A stretch of 64,000 bases of DNA from Eriocheir sinensis (Eukaryota > Arthropoda > Malacostraca > Decapoda > Varunidae), in NCBI RefSeq assembly GCF_024679095.1, contig NC_066570.1, forward strand, positions 10,368,804-10,432,803. The letters are read 5' to 3'. This document shows positions 10,997-22,558 of this stretch, one piece after another. The notes under the pieces were generated by a model. It saw only the letters and a list, made by a program, of their open reading frames with translations, searched no databases and was not told the origin of the DNA. The stretch's first letter is position 1, and every line of letters begins with the position of its first letter. A program made the position numbers and the translations under genes.

Positions 10997-11018
10997 AGCG
11001 GATTAATGATGGTAATTA

Positions 11019-11046
11019 TTAAAGTATGGTGCTTATATAGCACAGA

Positions 11047-11083
<37 letters not shown>

Positions 11084-11427
11084 CAAGAACAACAACAACA
11101 ACAATAATAGCAATTACCCTCACTTTGTGTATGCCCCCACTTCCGTCACCTCCCCCGTTGACCCCACTCTGACCGTTCTACCCCACTCCCGTCACCCCCC
11201 CCTCAGAAACCTTTCTTCCGTCACCTCCCTGCTGACCGTCCTACCCCTGCTCCTGTCACCCCCCTGCTCCAGTACCCCTCTGCCTGGGGGCATGTGAAAA
11301 AGTGAAAGTTTGGAGGGGGGGTAGGGGGGTCCAGCTACCCCCTCTTCCGTCACCCCGCCGCTGACCCACCCAACCCCCACTTCCGTACATTTGTTACTAC
11401 TAAAGTATGATGCTTATATAGCAAAGA

Positions 11428-11489
<62 letters not shown>

Positions 11490-11880
11490 AGCAATAACAA
11501 CAACAACAACAACAGCAATTGCCCTCACTTTGTGTATGCCCCCACTTCCGTAACCCACCCGCAGACCGCCCTGTGACCATCCTAACCCCCCACCCGTCAC
11601 CCCCCCCTCGCTGTCCACCTCTCTTCCGTCACCCTCCTGCTGACAGTCCTACCTCACTCCTGTCACCTCCTGCTCCAATACCCCCGCTTCCGTACGCTAG
11701 CCCGAGAGGGGGTGGGGTGTGTGGGGGTAGGGTATGTGAAAAAAGTGAAAGATGGGGGGAGGGGGACCTCCAGCTATCCCCTCTTCCGTCACCCCCCCGC
11801 TGAACCACCCGCCCCCCACTTCCGTGCCCCCCCCTCCCACTCTAACTACCCCTACTTCCGTACATTTGTCCCTACTGCCT
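11019..11880. repeat. Tandem duplication with (TG)n and CT/CCC-rich minisatellite
   Basis: A block beginning TAAAGTATG at about 11018 recurs at about 11400, a period near 382 bp. Each copy has a (TG)n run (11049-11082 and 11430-11488), an (AAC)n-like run, then CCCTCACTTTGTGTATGCCC and many degenerate CTTCCGTCACC-type units. The copies differ in repeat number and by substitutions. The first copy starts about 20 bp beyond the ATPase start codon, so the original Polinton end may lie within it. Confidence 0.75.
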
Positions 11881-11889
11881 ATACCTCCC

Positions 11890-14800
11890 TCCAAGCGCTC
11901 ATGTAGAGAGAAGGGATTTTGACAGTTTGCTTGCTGATCTTCCTGCCCCTTTCCTTCTAGGCGACGTCAATGGCCGTCATCCACTTTGGGGAGACTGCAC
12001 CACAAACCCTCGAGGTGTGATGCTGGCATCTTTGAAAGAGGATGAGGAATTGGAAGTTTTTAATTCTGGAGATATGACGGACTTTCATAGTCAAACGGGT
12101 ATTTTTACGGCTATTGATGTGTCTTTGTGTTCTTTTAATATTATTTTAGATTTCAACTGGAAGGTTTTACCGAATTTACATGTAAGTGACCACTTCCCTA
12201 TTGTCTTATCGTCAGCCAGGGGCAAACCACGCACTCGCCTCCCACGCTAGCGTATGATAGAGCAGACTGGCAACTCTTTATGCAACTGAGTTCCACTGCA
12301 CGGTTTGTAGATGACTTCAGCAGCATTGACGAAGCGGTGGCATATTTAACTACCTTACTGCACTCGGCAGCCATATTAATCCCCAAGACGTCTGGTCACT
12401 TTCCCAGACGTCCAGTGCCTTGGTGGACCCTTGATTGCACCGCTGCTGTGAAGGCGAAACGAGCCGCCTTCTCTCGCCTCCGCCATCATCGTGGAGTTCC
12501 ACAGCACCTAGAGGCATTCCGGTGGGCGCGTGCCCATGCACGGCGAGTCCTTAAAGAGGCCCGCCGTGCTTCGTGGAGGGCTTTCGTGTCCACCCTAAAC
12601 AAAGAGACGTCCCTCACGCAGGTATGGAAACGAGTGAGAAAAATCTCTCAGAAATATACTGTCCCTTCCCCTCCCGTCCTGTCAGAAGCAGGCAGAAACG
12701 TGGCCCAACCTATCGCGGTTGCTCAAGTCCTTGCCAAACATTTTACAGATGTATCAGGGAAGGACACTACATCTCCCTCGGGACGCCATCGTCGACGCCT
12801 GGAGTCTACTGGCCTCAGTTTCGCTTCTAATAACGGCGAGTTGTATAATGTCCCTTTTTCTAGTCATGAACTTCGTTCAGCTTTAAAACAATATCATGAC
12901 TCGTCACCAGGCCGTGATGACATCCCATACTCCTTTCTACGTCATATGCCTAACGAATCACTTACGTTTTTATTGTCTCTTCTGGTATACCGGTGATTAT
13001 CCGTCTTCTTGGAGTGTTGCCGTTGTTATCGCTTTCCCTAAGCCCGGAAAAGACCATCGACAGGCAACAAATTATCGTCCCATTTCACTCACTTCATGCC
13101 TTTGCAAAGTTATGGAGAAGATGGTGAATGGGCGGCTCATGTGGTACTTGGAAAAAGGGAATATTTCATCACAAGTACAATGCGGTTTTCGCAAAATGCG
13201 ATCCACCTCTGACGCCCTCCCATGCTTAGAGTCATCCATATGTAAGGCCTTCGCCACCAACCAACACCATGTTACAGTATTCTTTGATTTGGAGAAATCC
13301 TATGACACTGCCTGGCGTCATGGCATCTTACTTTCCCTCCACGAGTTTGGTCTTCGTGGCCGATTGCCGATTTTTATCAAGCAGTTTTTATCAAATCGTT
13401 CTTTAAAGGTGAGGGTCGGGGACGTCCACTCTAGATGATGGTGTGCCGCTGGGGAGTATTCTCAGTGTTATGCTCTTCGCCGTGGCCATCAACAGCGTTA
13501 TTAGTGTACTCCCCGAAGGGGTCCAAGGCAGTTTGTATGTTGATGACTTGTCCATCTCAGTCTCTGGACCCCGGATGTCACTGATAGAGCGGAAATTACA
13601 ACTGGCACTTAATAGGATATCCGCGTGGGCTGACACTCAGGGTTTTCGGTTCTCCCCAACTAAGACTGTGGCCATGCACTTCTGCCGCCTTCGTGGCGTT
13701 CACCCGGACCCAGACCTGTACTTCTATGGTCGTAGAATCTCATGTGTGGAAGAGACCCGATTTCTTGGGCTGATATTCGATGCAAGGCTGACCTGGGTTC
13801 CTCACCTCCAGCACATCAAGACAACTTGTTTGAAGGCAATGAACCTCCTTAGGGTCTTAGCACATACCTCTTGGGGTGCGGATCGCCAGACCCTCCTCAT
13901 GTTGCACAGATCACATATACTCCCGAAACTGGAATATGGGTGTGAGATTTACTCTTCCGCGTCGGATGCTCGTCTTCGCACGTTGGACTCTGTGCATCAT
14001 GATGGGGTTCGCCTTGCAACAGGAGCCTTTAGGTCATGTCCGATTCCAAGTATGTTAGTGGATGCCGGCATCCATTCCTTTAACCTGCGCCGGAGGTCGT
14101 TAATGCTAAGATGTTGGTTTCGGACTCACAGCATTCCAGATTCTGTGCCTTGTGTTACTGCCTCCCAAGATTCTCGCTCTCTCCTGTATGACGCTCGGCC
14201 GAGTTTACCCAAACCATTTGGATATAGGGTGCAGTCAGTTATGGCGGACTGGACAGTTCCTGCACACACTGTTTGTCCCCATCGTATTCCTAGGGTGGGC
14301 TATTGGCAGTTCCCCAGCGTACAAGTGTGCAGACCTGTAACCGACTAAAAGAGCACCCTCTCCTGTTACGCGGTACAGTCCTTATTTTTAGAGCACTTCA
14401 CCGCTCGCGAGGGCTCTGTCCCCGTTTATTCGGATGGGTCTAAGACGGGCACTGGAGCAGGCTTCAGTGTCGTCTTTCCCACCTTCTGTCGGGGCGTTAG
14501 CCTTCCTAGAGTGGCGTCAGTTTTTACGGCTGAAATGTCCGCCATCTTACTCGCCCTCAGAATTATTTTTAGTCTCCCCCAGAACTCCTTTACTGTTTTT
14601 AGCGACTCTCGCAGTGCACTGACTGCTTTAGAGTCCCGTGATTACTGTCATCCTCTTATCCTATCAATTTTAGAATGGATTTACTTGCTACACCGTCGGG
14701 GATGTCGGGTGGCTTTTTGCTGGAGTTCCCTGCAGAGACTTATACTCTACCATCCGGGCCACCGCTGACAGCGCGTGGCAGGCCAGATGGGAGAATGTGA

Positions 14801-15395
14801 CCGCCACCACCAAGATGGGGGAAGTGACGACCAGGGCAGTACGTCACTGGATTTACTCCCACATAAGGTGTCGCAAAAAGGAAACCGTTCTGGCCCGCCT
14901 GAGGACGCGTCACACACGCTACACACACGGCTTCCTCATGTTCCGGGGTGTGCAGCCTTACTGCGATGACTGCTTGGTCCCCATGACTGTCCGGCACTTG
15001 CTGGTCGAGTGCCCCAGTCTGCGGGACCTGCGAGGGCAGTACCTCTCCCGGTGTCGTGATGTAGATGGGATTTTTTCCCTTTCCCTAATGCTGGGAGAAA
15101 AGGCGCTCACCCCTGGACATGACGTCATGGGCTGTCTGCAGGAGGTGGGCATCCTCCATCTCTTGTAGGGTCTCTTCATAGAAAGTTCTTTGTATTTCAC
15201 TAATGCATTCTTAATAAACATTTTATTATATTTTAAACTAGTGCTATATCTGAATGGACCATTTCAAAACTATATTCCTAATAACTTTTATCACCCTTTG
15301 ATTATTTTAATTATTTGCCTTCCATTTTATTACTCCGGTGCCATATGACCAAGATGTTGCGGCGCGATGAAGGAAACTCTAAATCAATCAATCAA
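11890..15395 (+). mobile_element. I-superfamily non-LTR retrotransposon, 5'-truncated
   Basis: The order is endonuclease tail, linker, reverse transcriptase, RNase H and a CCHC-type C-terminus, followed by a 3' UTR ending in TAAATCAATCAATCAAT at about 15380-15396, the tail style of I/Nimb-like elements. An RNase H domain downstream of RT places it in the I superfamily rather than CR1 or RTE. It begins inside the endonuclease, so it is 5'-truncated. At least two more decayed copies of related sequence occur at 47530-48350 and 48540-49260, and a 5' end at 45380-46185. Confidence 0.75.
11900..15168 (+). pseudogene. I-type ORF2: endonuclease, RT, RNase H, zinc motif; frameshifted
   Basis: Endonuclease end at 11927-12250: LLGDVNGRHPLWGD, then a SAID-equivalent TAIDVSL and VSDHFPIV. 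Linker at 12280-12960. RT at 12900-14000: ATNYRPISLTS, VFFDLEKSYD (catalytic Asp) and LYVDDLSISV (the YxDD box) at about 13535. RNase H at 14420-14730: VYSDGSKTGTGAGF, FTAEMSAILLAL and FSDSRSALTAL give the D-E-D set. C-terminal motif at about 14935-15030: HTRYTHGFL, then C-x2-C, then H-x4-C. Frames change near 12250, 12985, 13440, 14350 and 14750, so it is inactive. Length matches a standard ORF2 minus the endonuclease N-terminus. Confidence 0.78.
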
Positions 15396-15404
15396 TTATT
15401 GACT

Positions 15405-15715
15405 TGCCGGCCGTGAACCCGGATTCCTCAGGTTTCTGAAACTTGTGCTGATTAGATCGAATTCGCCTCAGAAGCAGATGAGCAAGAATCTTGCCCGGCA
15501 CACTCAGCAGTATAATTCCATGGTAAGTGTTGCAGTCCTGTCGGTCCTCTTTCCCTTTCCAGATAAGGACAACCAAGCCCTATTTCCTGTCAAGAGGAAT
15601 GGCATTGAACTGCCACATGACAGACAGCACCGCATGCAACCCACGGACCATGGATTCACCCCCAGCTTTCAACATTTCTGCGCTGATATTACAGATCCCA
15701 TCTGACATTTAACTC
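15405..15715 (-). pseudogene. RTE-like RT fragment
   Basis: On the minus strand, VLIWKGKEDRQDCNTYHGI followed by LSVPGKILAHLLL gives the RT block around motif 2 and the PGKxxA helix, ending near QKPEESGFTAGKS. The same family recurs on the plus strand at 42990-44350. It is a 0.3 kb fragment flanked by a (CT)n tract. Confidence 0.6.
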
Positions 15716-15731
15716 TTCAACTTTCTCACAG

Positions 15732-15766
<35 letters not shown>
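15732..15766. repeat. (CT)n microsatellite
   Basis: Uninterrupted CT dinucleotides. Confidence 0.95.
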
Positions 15767-15770
<4 letters not shown>

Positions 15771-15959
15771 CAGGAGATGGTGGAATTTCTTATCTTGGTA
15801 GATCAGCAGCCGCCATTTGTAATTCAGCCAGAAGGAGCTCTCCTCTTGGGGGCTCTACCGTGTACAAGTGCCCACATTACTCTGCTGAAACGAATCTGGT
15901 ACCCATCTGCATCTGATAATATATCCTCATCAACCATTCGGATTTTCTTTTTTTTTTAC

Positions 15960-16545
15960 CGCTAGGGAGACAGCTCAAGGGCATTGAAAAAAAAAAAGAA
16001 TCCCACTAGGCGCTGCTCCAATAAAAGTAAACAGGACAAGAGCCCAAATGAGAGATCAATTTCGGGAGATGTCTTGACACTCCTGTCTTGAAAGAGGTCG
16101 TCATAGGCAGGAGGAAATGCAGACAAAGGAAAGCTATTCCGGCGTTTATCAGCAGAAGGGATAAGATAAAGAAGATGCTGGTTAAGTCTTGCATAAGGGA
16201 TATGGACAGTAAAGAAGTGAGCAAGAGTAGAAAGTCGATTGCAGCGAGCCGTAAAACTGCGGCGGAATTCTGAGGCGTGCGACCGTCAGTAAGACGAGGG
16301 GAGTTGAGGAGACGAAGACCCTTAGACTCCACTCTATCCAAGAGAGCTGTGTATGTGGAGCCCCTACACACATGAGATGAATACTCCATCATCATCGCAT
16401 GATTAGCATGATTATATTTGATTTTTTTTTTAGCATTTACTCGGACGCACAAATGTTCTCGGTATTTTTTCAGTGGGTTGCAAATAACTTTTGACGTAAA
16501 GGGCGACACCCCCACGTCCCCACGTCTAGGGTTGATAGGATTCAT
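15960..16545 (-). pseudogene. Jockey-like retrotransposon RT C-terminus
   Basis: The minus-strand frame 16545-16006 contains MEYSSHVCRGSTYTALLDR and VESKGLRLLNSPRLTD, the region just after the RT core in jockey-like elements where the domain ends (E-Y-x-S-x-V-W). The end GVSRHL is the usual terminus. Two copies of the same 3' end occur in inverted arrangement at 42265-42609. The frame is open but the downstream half has shifted relative to those copies. Confidence 0.65.
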
Positions 16546-16559
16546 GTTGTATTGTATTC

Positions 16560-17660
16560 TGAAATTAAATCAATTTTTGGTGCCAATGAAAGTTTCGGTT
16601 ATAGTAATAACGTAAAAACTTTCTGTAGAAAAAAGTCATAAATTCATCACTCTTGTTGTTTAGGCCACGAAGATTGAAACTTAGAACTGTTAGACTATCT
16701 TTTAAGTCTAGTTATGGACATGGTGTTAATTACGGTTTTACGATTTGGCGTTAGATGTGCCGCATGACATTCGTTTACAAGGAGGGGATGGGGTGACTTA
16801 GCCCAGAGCAATTTTTTTAACAAAAATCGCGCACTACTTTGTATAGAAGTCTTCCAAATCTAGCTGCTCAGACAGGGGACAGTGGCAGACCGTCTCTTTG
16901 GAACAGTCCACCCTGACCAAATAAATTACTCCAGGCGTTGAAGAAACCCACGTCGAATTCCCTGCAAAGAGTCTTTAAGCGGCTATTAAGACTGAAAGAA
17001 AGCCTTCTTGTTGAACTCGCTCGCTGCTGATATCCTTGAAATAATTTCTGATTTTATAATGTTTTATGATTTAGTCTTGAAGTGCTGGATCAGCCAACGG
17101 TACTTATCTGATAATTCCTCGGAGCTGGTCTTGCAGATGTCATTAGTACTTTCGTGATGAACGAAAAGGGTCATTAGAAGTTTCTGCGGAGACTTCGTCG
17201 AGGGCAACTGTGATGTCATCAACTCCAGCTCCAGGGTAACAGTAGTTGGGCCTTCGTCGGGAGGTGTGGGGGGATGGGGGACTCCTCCACAGAATTCAAC
17301 CACCTGGTGACGAATAATGGAGTCCCCAACCAAGAAAGATCTCTGCAGTTCCTCTTCCTCTTCCAATATACTAAATCTGTAGAAGCAATGCGCCGGATAA
17401 ATGGCGCGTCGGGGGTGCCTGGCGCCTCCCTTCACTTGCCTTCAGTCGTTGGTGAGACTTGCTGTGCAGGGGAGGCCGATGTCGATGCAGATGTAATGGA
17501 CGGTACGTCAATGTATGCATGGATGAAATCCTGTTAAACATGCACAGTGTGCTAATTCGGTAATCTCCACATGGCAAGCTACCAGCTTCAAATCTGAAAA
17601 CTAGTTTCCACGTTCTGTTTGAGTAGGCACATCCTGCAGATTGAAGAACGACCTGCAAAG
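16560..17660 (-). pseudogene. Non-LTR element ORF1 (SGNH-hydrolase type) and ORF2 start
   Basis: The frame 17435-17064 holds LVGDSIIRHQVVEFCG, the GDS block of an SGNH/GDSL hydrolase-like ORF1, and SEELSDKYRWLIQHF further on. The domain continues with frameshifts to about 16840, ending in the G-x-x-R-F-G-R-L-L block. Near 16690-16600 the start of an ORF2 endonuclease reads VLSFNLRGLNNKSDE. It is much like the intact domain at 60185-60769. Whether it belongs to the same insertion as the jockey fragment at 15960-16545 is unclear. Confidence 0.6.
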
Positions 17661-17828
17661 AAGTGCTTTACCGTAACATAACACTTCTTGAAAGCCATTA
17701 TTACTGTGTCTAGGGAATGAAAGAGAGAAGGATATGAGAGATTAATTCTTAGGATTGGGTAGGAAAGAGACTGTGGAAATAGGGGGTGTGCTGAGGCGGG
17801 GCCGGCGGTAGGGTGGTCAAACGGTAAG

Positions 17829-17829
17829 G

Positions 17830-17896
<67 letters not shown>
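17829..17896. repeat. (AG)n microsatellite
   Basis: About 34 AG units. Confidence 0.95.
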
Positions 17897-17897
<1 letters not shown>

Positions 17898-18007
17898 ACA
17901 GCTATAAATGTAATATAAACAAAGAAAAATAAGAGGATGAATTGAAAAACGAAGATATGGAGGAGATAGAGCATTAGATGAGTAGACAAGGAAAGGAGGA
18001 GGTAAAA

Positions 18008-18008
<1 letters not shown>

Positions 18009-18088
<80 letters not shown>
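18009..18088. repeat. (AC)n microsatellite
   Basis: About 40 AC units. Confidence 0.95.
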
Positions 18089-18090
<2 letters not shown>

Positions 18091-18655
18091 CCACGCACGC
18101 ATATAGCAGCTAGTCACCCCTACAAGCACTCGCTCTCCTCCCGGTGACTAAAAAGAAAATGTGGCGCGGTAACACAGACTCTGATTTTCGTCGCTCCTCG
18201 TGCTGTGCTGTCTCTTGTGCCATCTAAGCATTTTCATTGTCGCGTCCGTGTCTTATGCGTCTTAATTGTTTGTCTTTCTTGTTACTTCTTTATCTTCAAC
18301 TGCCTGTCCTCGTACTCCTATTGTTAACTTATACATATTGTTCCACGCTTACACCAACACTTCAATGTCACTTACACTATAAAACATTTACATAAACGCA
18401 TACACACACAAACATCTTTTCTATGTGTTGTGTTTGTCTTAATGAGCTCTGTGTATTTATGTCAATAAACAACCCTGACGGATATTGACTCTTCTCTATC
18501 CGTGAACCAATTAGCATCAGAACACTCACTAATCACCAACACGCATGTCCGCACGCAATAGCTTAATTTTGGGCTCCTGTGCCACCCCCCCCCCCAAAAA
18601 AAAAAAAAATGAAATATCAAAGTTAATATAATAAAGATAAGATGAGAGAGAGAGA
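18089..18655. other. No gene recognised
   Basis: Ordinary AT-rich sequence with an A-run at about 18595-18609 and an AATAAA-type signal near 18463. No coding or repeat structure could be assigned. Confidence 0.5.
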
Positions 18656-18663
18656 GCGTAGAC

Positions 18664-18976
18664 CAGTGGGTCCCAACCTTTCTTTTGTCGTTTCCCCTTC
18701 ATCAACTTCAACCACCCGGATTTCCCCCTTGATGTGGACGAGGAAAAAAGTAGTCAAAACACGAAATTACTTGCTTAATAACACATAATATTATAAATAA
18801 ATAGTGGCCAAACACAAAATTACCTTATTTAATAACAAATCAGTCAATCAATAGCTCTGACGCCCCGTTTCCGCCAACTAATTGCTAGTAATTTATATTT
18901 CCTTCAGGTTAAATTTTTCCCCTGTAATCATAAAATTTCCCCCAGGGGAAAATATCCCCCAGGTTGGGAAATGCTG
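18664..18976. mobile_element. hAT-type MITE, 313 bp
   Basis: Ends are CAGTGGGTCCCAACCT and, inverted, AGGTTGGGAAATGCTG (18961-18976): imperfect terminal inverted repeats of the CAGTGGTTCCCAACC type. Flanks are GCGTAGAC (18656-18663) and GTGTAGAC (18977-18984), an 8-bp target duplication with one mismatch. There is no coding capacity. Size, ends and 8-bp duplication fit a non-autonomous hAT element. Confidence 0.8.
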
Positions 18977-19192
18977 GTGTAGACAGTTTAACGGACGGAC
19001 ACACGAACAGGCATACAAGCATAAACGGGCAGACATAGATAGGTATAGACTAGAGACAGACAGAAAGACAAACGGAATTCTTAACACAACTTGTTTAATT
19101 GCTTAACAATTAAAATAACTGGTCTCTCTCTGTAAATATGAATTTTTGTAAGAAAACTATTAAATCAAATGTACTTGATTTTCTTGCTGTAG

Positions 19193-19231
19193 GTGAGGGA
19201 GCTGTACCAATCGTCAGAAATAAATGCTGCA
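19193..19231 (+). other. Candidate 39-nt host exon
   Basis: A pyrimidine-rich run ending TTTTCTTGCTGTAG precedes GTGAGGGAGCTG, and GTAAGT follows exactly after GCA at 19232. The enclosed 39 nt are open in phase 0 (VRELYQSSEINAA). Both splice signals are strong, but a single short exon cannot be proved. It lies in one of the few spots here not owned by a recognisable transposon. Confidence 0.35.
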
Positions 19232-19389
19232 GTAAGTATTATCATATAAGTACTTACATTTCAAAGTTATTTTTATTTTTGTTTTGTTTTTGCACATATT
19301 TTTTCTAGAATAGAATTTTCAACACTTGGGATAAATCTTCATTGCACTAAGGGGTATACATTTATTTTTACGTGTACGCCTATAGCGCC

Positions 19390-19690
19390 GGTAGGCTCTC
19401 TTGAGGGGCCTGGATGGTAGTCGGCCCCAGCTCGTCATGGCGCAGGCAAGTGTTTATAGTGGCGCCACTTTCTCTTGGCTCATGCTGCACCACGGAACTC
19501 CTTGATTCACTTGGACGGTTTCCTCTAGAGTCCGGGTTGATGGGTGGTCTTCAGGACAGCATATGGGTAGTTTTAAGCCACTCGGCGGTGACTGAAAATC
19601 CGAGGTGGTAGAGTGGGGATTCGCACCCGCGTCGTCCATCACCGGTGAATGTGTGCCCAGCACGCTACCACTCAGCCAACGCCTACCCTT
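19390..19690 (-). mobile_element. tRNA-derived SINE
   Basis: Read on the minus strand from about 19690, the head has a pol III A box (TGGCTGAGTGGTAGCG) and, about 45 bases on, a B box-like GGGTGCGAATCCCC. A unique body of about 200 bp follows, with CATATGCTGTCCTGAAG and GAGTTCCGTGGTGCAG. The head resembles a tRNA gene but lacks a clean acceptor stem and continues into the body, so this is a SINE rather than a tRNA gene. Confidence 0.65.
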
Positions 19691-19710
19691 AGGGGGTCAT
19701 TCCATGAATG

Positions 19711-19844
<134 letters not shown>

Positions 19845-21502
19845 TGTTACGGGCGGGCTTCTCCCGCGCCTTTGTTTTATTCTTTTCCACAGACATGGGC
19901 GGTCACCATGTGGCTCGCCCATGTGACACCTTTGTTTGCGCCGGTATTTTCCGGTGTTATCTGGAAATTTCCACCCGCCCCGTGGTTCCCGCGCTCGGGC
20001 ATAGTAACCAGCCTGCGCGGCGACTCTAGGTCGTTGTTGCTGCGGACTGTTCTTCCATTTGTCTCTCCTGCTCGTTACTAATTATTGTGACACATTATGT
20101 ATAATTCCCTTTTATGTTCAGGCTAAGAAATTTATTTATTGTACTTGATTGTGTATTTTGAGTTGTAGTGGGAGACTGTTGTCCCGCACCGCCGCGAGCG
20201 CGACTGGCAACCCCCCCGCGGCACGGCGGCGGTCGGCCCCCATATAAGCGCTGACCCTCGGGTCAGTAGTACAGTGGACCGCCAGCACTCCTCGGGCGAG
20301 CAGCCGGGTGGCCCTTCTGCAGAGGCGAGGGTGACCCCTCTGCGGTTATAGTCGACTGCTGGGCTGCTCGCTCGTGCACCGCTACGGGCTGCTCCCTGGG
20401 CGCCTGCCCGGAGGGCCCGTGCCTCCGTCGCTGCTCTCCGGCTGTTACCCGTGGCTGTGGCGGCGGCGGAGGCGTCCCTAGACCCGCAACGAGCTTGCAT
20501 TGCTCGCCCTCCCTTACAGGGCCGCCATTTGGCCAAGGCCCTGTCCCCCTCTTATGGGGGTTAATCTTAAACGAAGGAAGGGTCAGTAGCAGTGGAACGC
20601 CAGCACTCCGTGGGCGTGCAGCTGGGTGGCCCTTCTGCGGCGGCGAGGTTGACCCGCGTGGTCACCCTCGCTTTGGGCCCCCCCGCTGCAGGCAAGTCGA
20701 CTCGTCGGCTGCTCGCCCGTGCACCGCTACGGGTGTCTACCGGAGAGCCCGTGCCTCCGTCGCTGCTCGCCGGCTGTTACCCGTGGCTGTGGCGGCGGAG
20801 GAGGCGTCCCTACACCCGCCGGGACTTGAATTGCCCGCCCCCCCTTTCAAGGCCGCCTTTTGGCCAAAGACCCTGTCCCACTATTATGGGGGTAAATCTT
20901 TAAGGAAGGGTCAGTTGCTCTCTCTCGTTTTCCCCGTCGTCCACGTTCGAGGTAAAAGGGGGGGCCGGCTTCTCTCTCCCCTTTGTTTCCCTGCAGCGAC
21001 TTCTGCAGTTTTCACGCCCGCAGGCGTGTGTTCTTTCTTTACGGGAGAGAGAGTCGTTAGTGTTTTAAGGTAAGGTTTTATTAGGTGTGTGTGTTTTCTG
21101 TGCCATCTTTTTAGTGTTTTCGTGTTACCACGTTTCTCCCTTGTGTTACGTGCTGCCTCTCAGCCCACGTGTGTTCAGTACAGTTTGTGCTTTTGTGCTT
21201 TGTGTTTTATCCGTTCCATGTTTTTAAAGGAGTGCGAAGCTTTGGCAATCTTGGGTTTTTCTTTTCTTTTGTAATTAGTGAACATACTAACTTTTGTAAA
21301 TATATAGTCTTTTGTATTCATTTGCGTTTCCGTTGACCATTTCCTTTGTTTTATTTTTGTTGTTGTTGTTGTTCTGTTACGGGAAAAAAGAACATGGTGT
21401 TTGAGGCCAAACCAACCCAGTTTTGTGTTTGTCTCTATTTTTGTGGGGTAACTTTTCCCCAAACCACTTGACCGCACCAGTGGCGACACTGGTGACGTAA
21501 CA
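19845..21502 (+). repeat. 5' LTR of outer gypsy-type element
   Basis: Starts TGTTACGGGCGGG and is taken to end ACGTAACA at 21502. The first 415 bp match 30463-30797 and the last 570 bp match 41063-41632, nearly base for base, which defines it as an LTR. A TATA-like CATATAAGCG lies at about 20241, likely the promoter. A GC-rich 324-bp unit is present twice in the middle. Immediately after it, ACTGGCGACCTCGCCAGG is where the tRNA primer-binding site should be. Confidence 0.75.
20263..20910. repeat. Tandem GC-rich 324-bp duplication inside the LTR
   Basis: Two direct units, about 20263-20586 and 20587-20910, each starting near AGTGGA/ACGCCAGCACTC and ending AAGGGTCAG. They differ by substitutions and small indels. 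The matching part of the 3' LTR lacks both units, so copy number differs between the two LTRs of one element. Confidence 0.7.
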
Positions 21503-21521
21503 ACTGGCGACCTCGCCAGGA

Positions 21522-22049
21522 TTGCCAGAGTTACACACTCCTATCGTTGCTATGGCGATTATTAACGAAGACGTCGTTGCGTTTATCAACAGTGAGCCCA
21601 CGTGCTACAGTCTACGTAGACTCTCCCTTTCTGAGTTACGCCTCGTGGCTCAGCACTGCAGTGCAGAGAACCTTGTAGCTTTAAATAAATCCGAACTGGC
21701 GAGCCTAGTATCGCACCAGCTAGGATTAGTTACCTTGAAGCAGGACGCAGACGGCGAGGGCAGGAGCGAAGAACCTGACCCCACGCCTGCCAAACAACAT
21801 GCAGTGACTCCAGCTTTTTGTGGTGTTTCTGTGACCCCGAGTTCTCAGGACAGAGAGTTAGAGATGCTTCGCCTGCAGATAGAGCTCACAAGGGCACAAG
21901 TCGAGGTAGCGACGGCTGGTGGGCCACGTGGCCCTTTCTGACAAGCTGGATGGCCTAGTAACTCAGTTTTATTTGTCCAGCCTCGCGCCTTGTACCATGC
22001 TGCTTCCCGCTTTCAACGAAGAGCAGCCTGACGATTTCTCTGTTGCCTT
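21522..22049 (+). pseudogene. Outer element gag, part 1
   Basis: The likely start is ATG 21552 (MAIINEDVVAFIN). Residues about 27-60 form an amphipathic LRRLSLSELRLVAQHC block typical of the N-terminus of SCAN-like retroelement gags. A stop at 21939-21941 is followed by LLPAFNEEQPDDFSVAF in another frame, the conserved entry to the capsid domain, where the inner gypsy element has inserted at 22050. The gene resumes at 27685. Confidence 0.62.
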
Positions 22050-22547
22050 TGTAGCGGCAGCCTAGGCCGCTACAGCGAAAACCAAACATTTATGTCTGTG
22101 TGTTTTCGAGGCAGCATACGTTGTAGCTGGTACAACGCCGTTTGGGTCCGTTAAAGCCGCCTTGTAGGTTAAAAGACACAACTAATAACCAGTGATGACT
22201 CCATTGACGAAGCAGTTTATTTGCGAGTATATACATGTATTGGAATATTGTGAATGAATATTTACAATGGTGATATACAGTAATATTTACAATGGTGGCT
22301 CTTTGATGATAAAGCTTAAACATAATGTTGCTTATAATAATTAGAATGATTATGTACATTTATTTATATTTAGTGACTCGTAAAATAAGAGATTAATGTG
22401 TGATGGATATGTGTATTTGATGAAATAGAATAGTGTGTGTTGAGAGTGAGAGAAAAGAAAGAGAACGTGATGACTCAAGGGTAGACTGAAGAAACGGAAG
22501 ATGGAGAGAACGAGAAAGAAAATGGTGTGCGTTAATGGGTCACTACA
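22050..22547 (-). repeat. 3' LTR of inner gypsy element
   Basis: Read on the minus strand it runs TGTAGTGACC to CCGCTACA. It is about 98-99 percent identical to 27183-27680. Confidence 0.88.
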
Positions 22548-22558
22548 TAACTCCCCCC

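Larger units (their letters stand above)
1..11010. mobile_element. Polinton/Maverick element, left part cut by window edge
   Basis: The stretch carries the diagnostic Polinton gene set: protein-primed PolB, adenain-like protease, double jelly-roll capsid, penton-like protein, FtsK/A32-type ATPase and retroviral-type integrase. PolB reads rightward and all others leftward, meeting near 2075-2690. Spacing on the minus strand is virus-like: ATPase and integrase overlap by about 7 bp, and integrase and penton-like gene by 8 bp. A hAT transposon of about 3.4 kb interrupts the penton-like gene. All recognised genes carry stops or frameshifts, so this is a dead copy. The left end lies outside the window. 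The right terminal inverted repeat was not located; it is expected near 11000, where simple repeats begin. Confidence 0.85.

Noticed and set aside
1..11010. Intact endogenous virus
   Set aside because: Each recognised gene has at least one disabling lesion and one is split by a transposon; no full-length virion gene set remains.
19600..19690. Functional tRNA gene on the minus strand
   Set aside because: A and B boxes are present, but there is no clean acceptor stem and the sequence runs on into a SINE body.
20495..21073. 192-codon frame in the outer LTR
   Set aside because: It lies across GC-rich tandem units of the LTR, has no domain, and would not be expected in an LTR.
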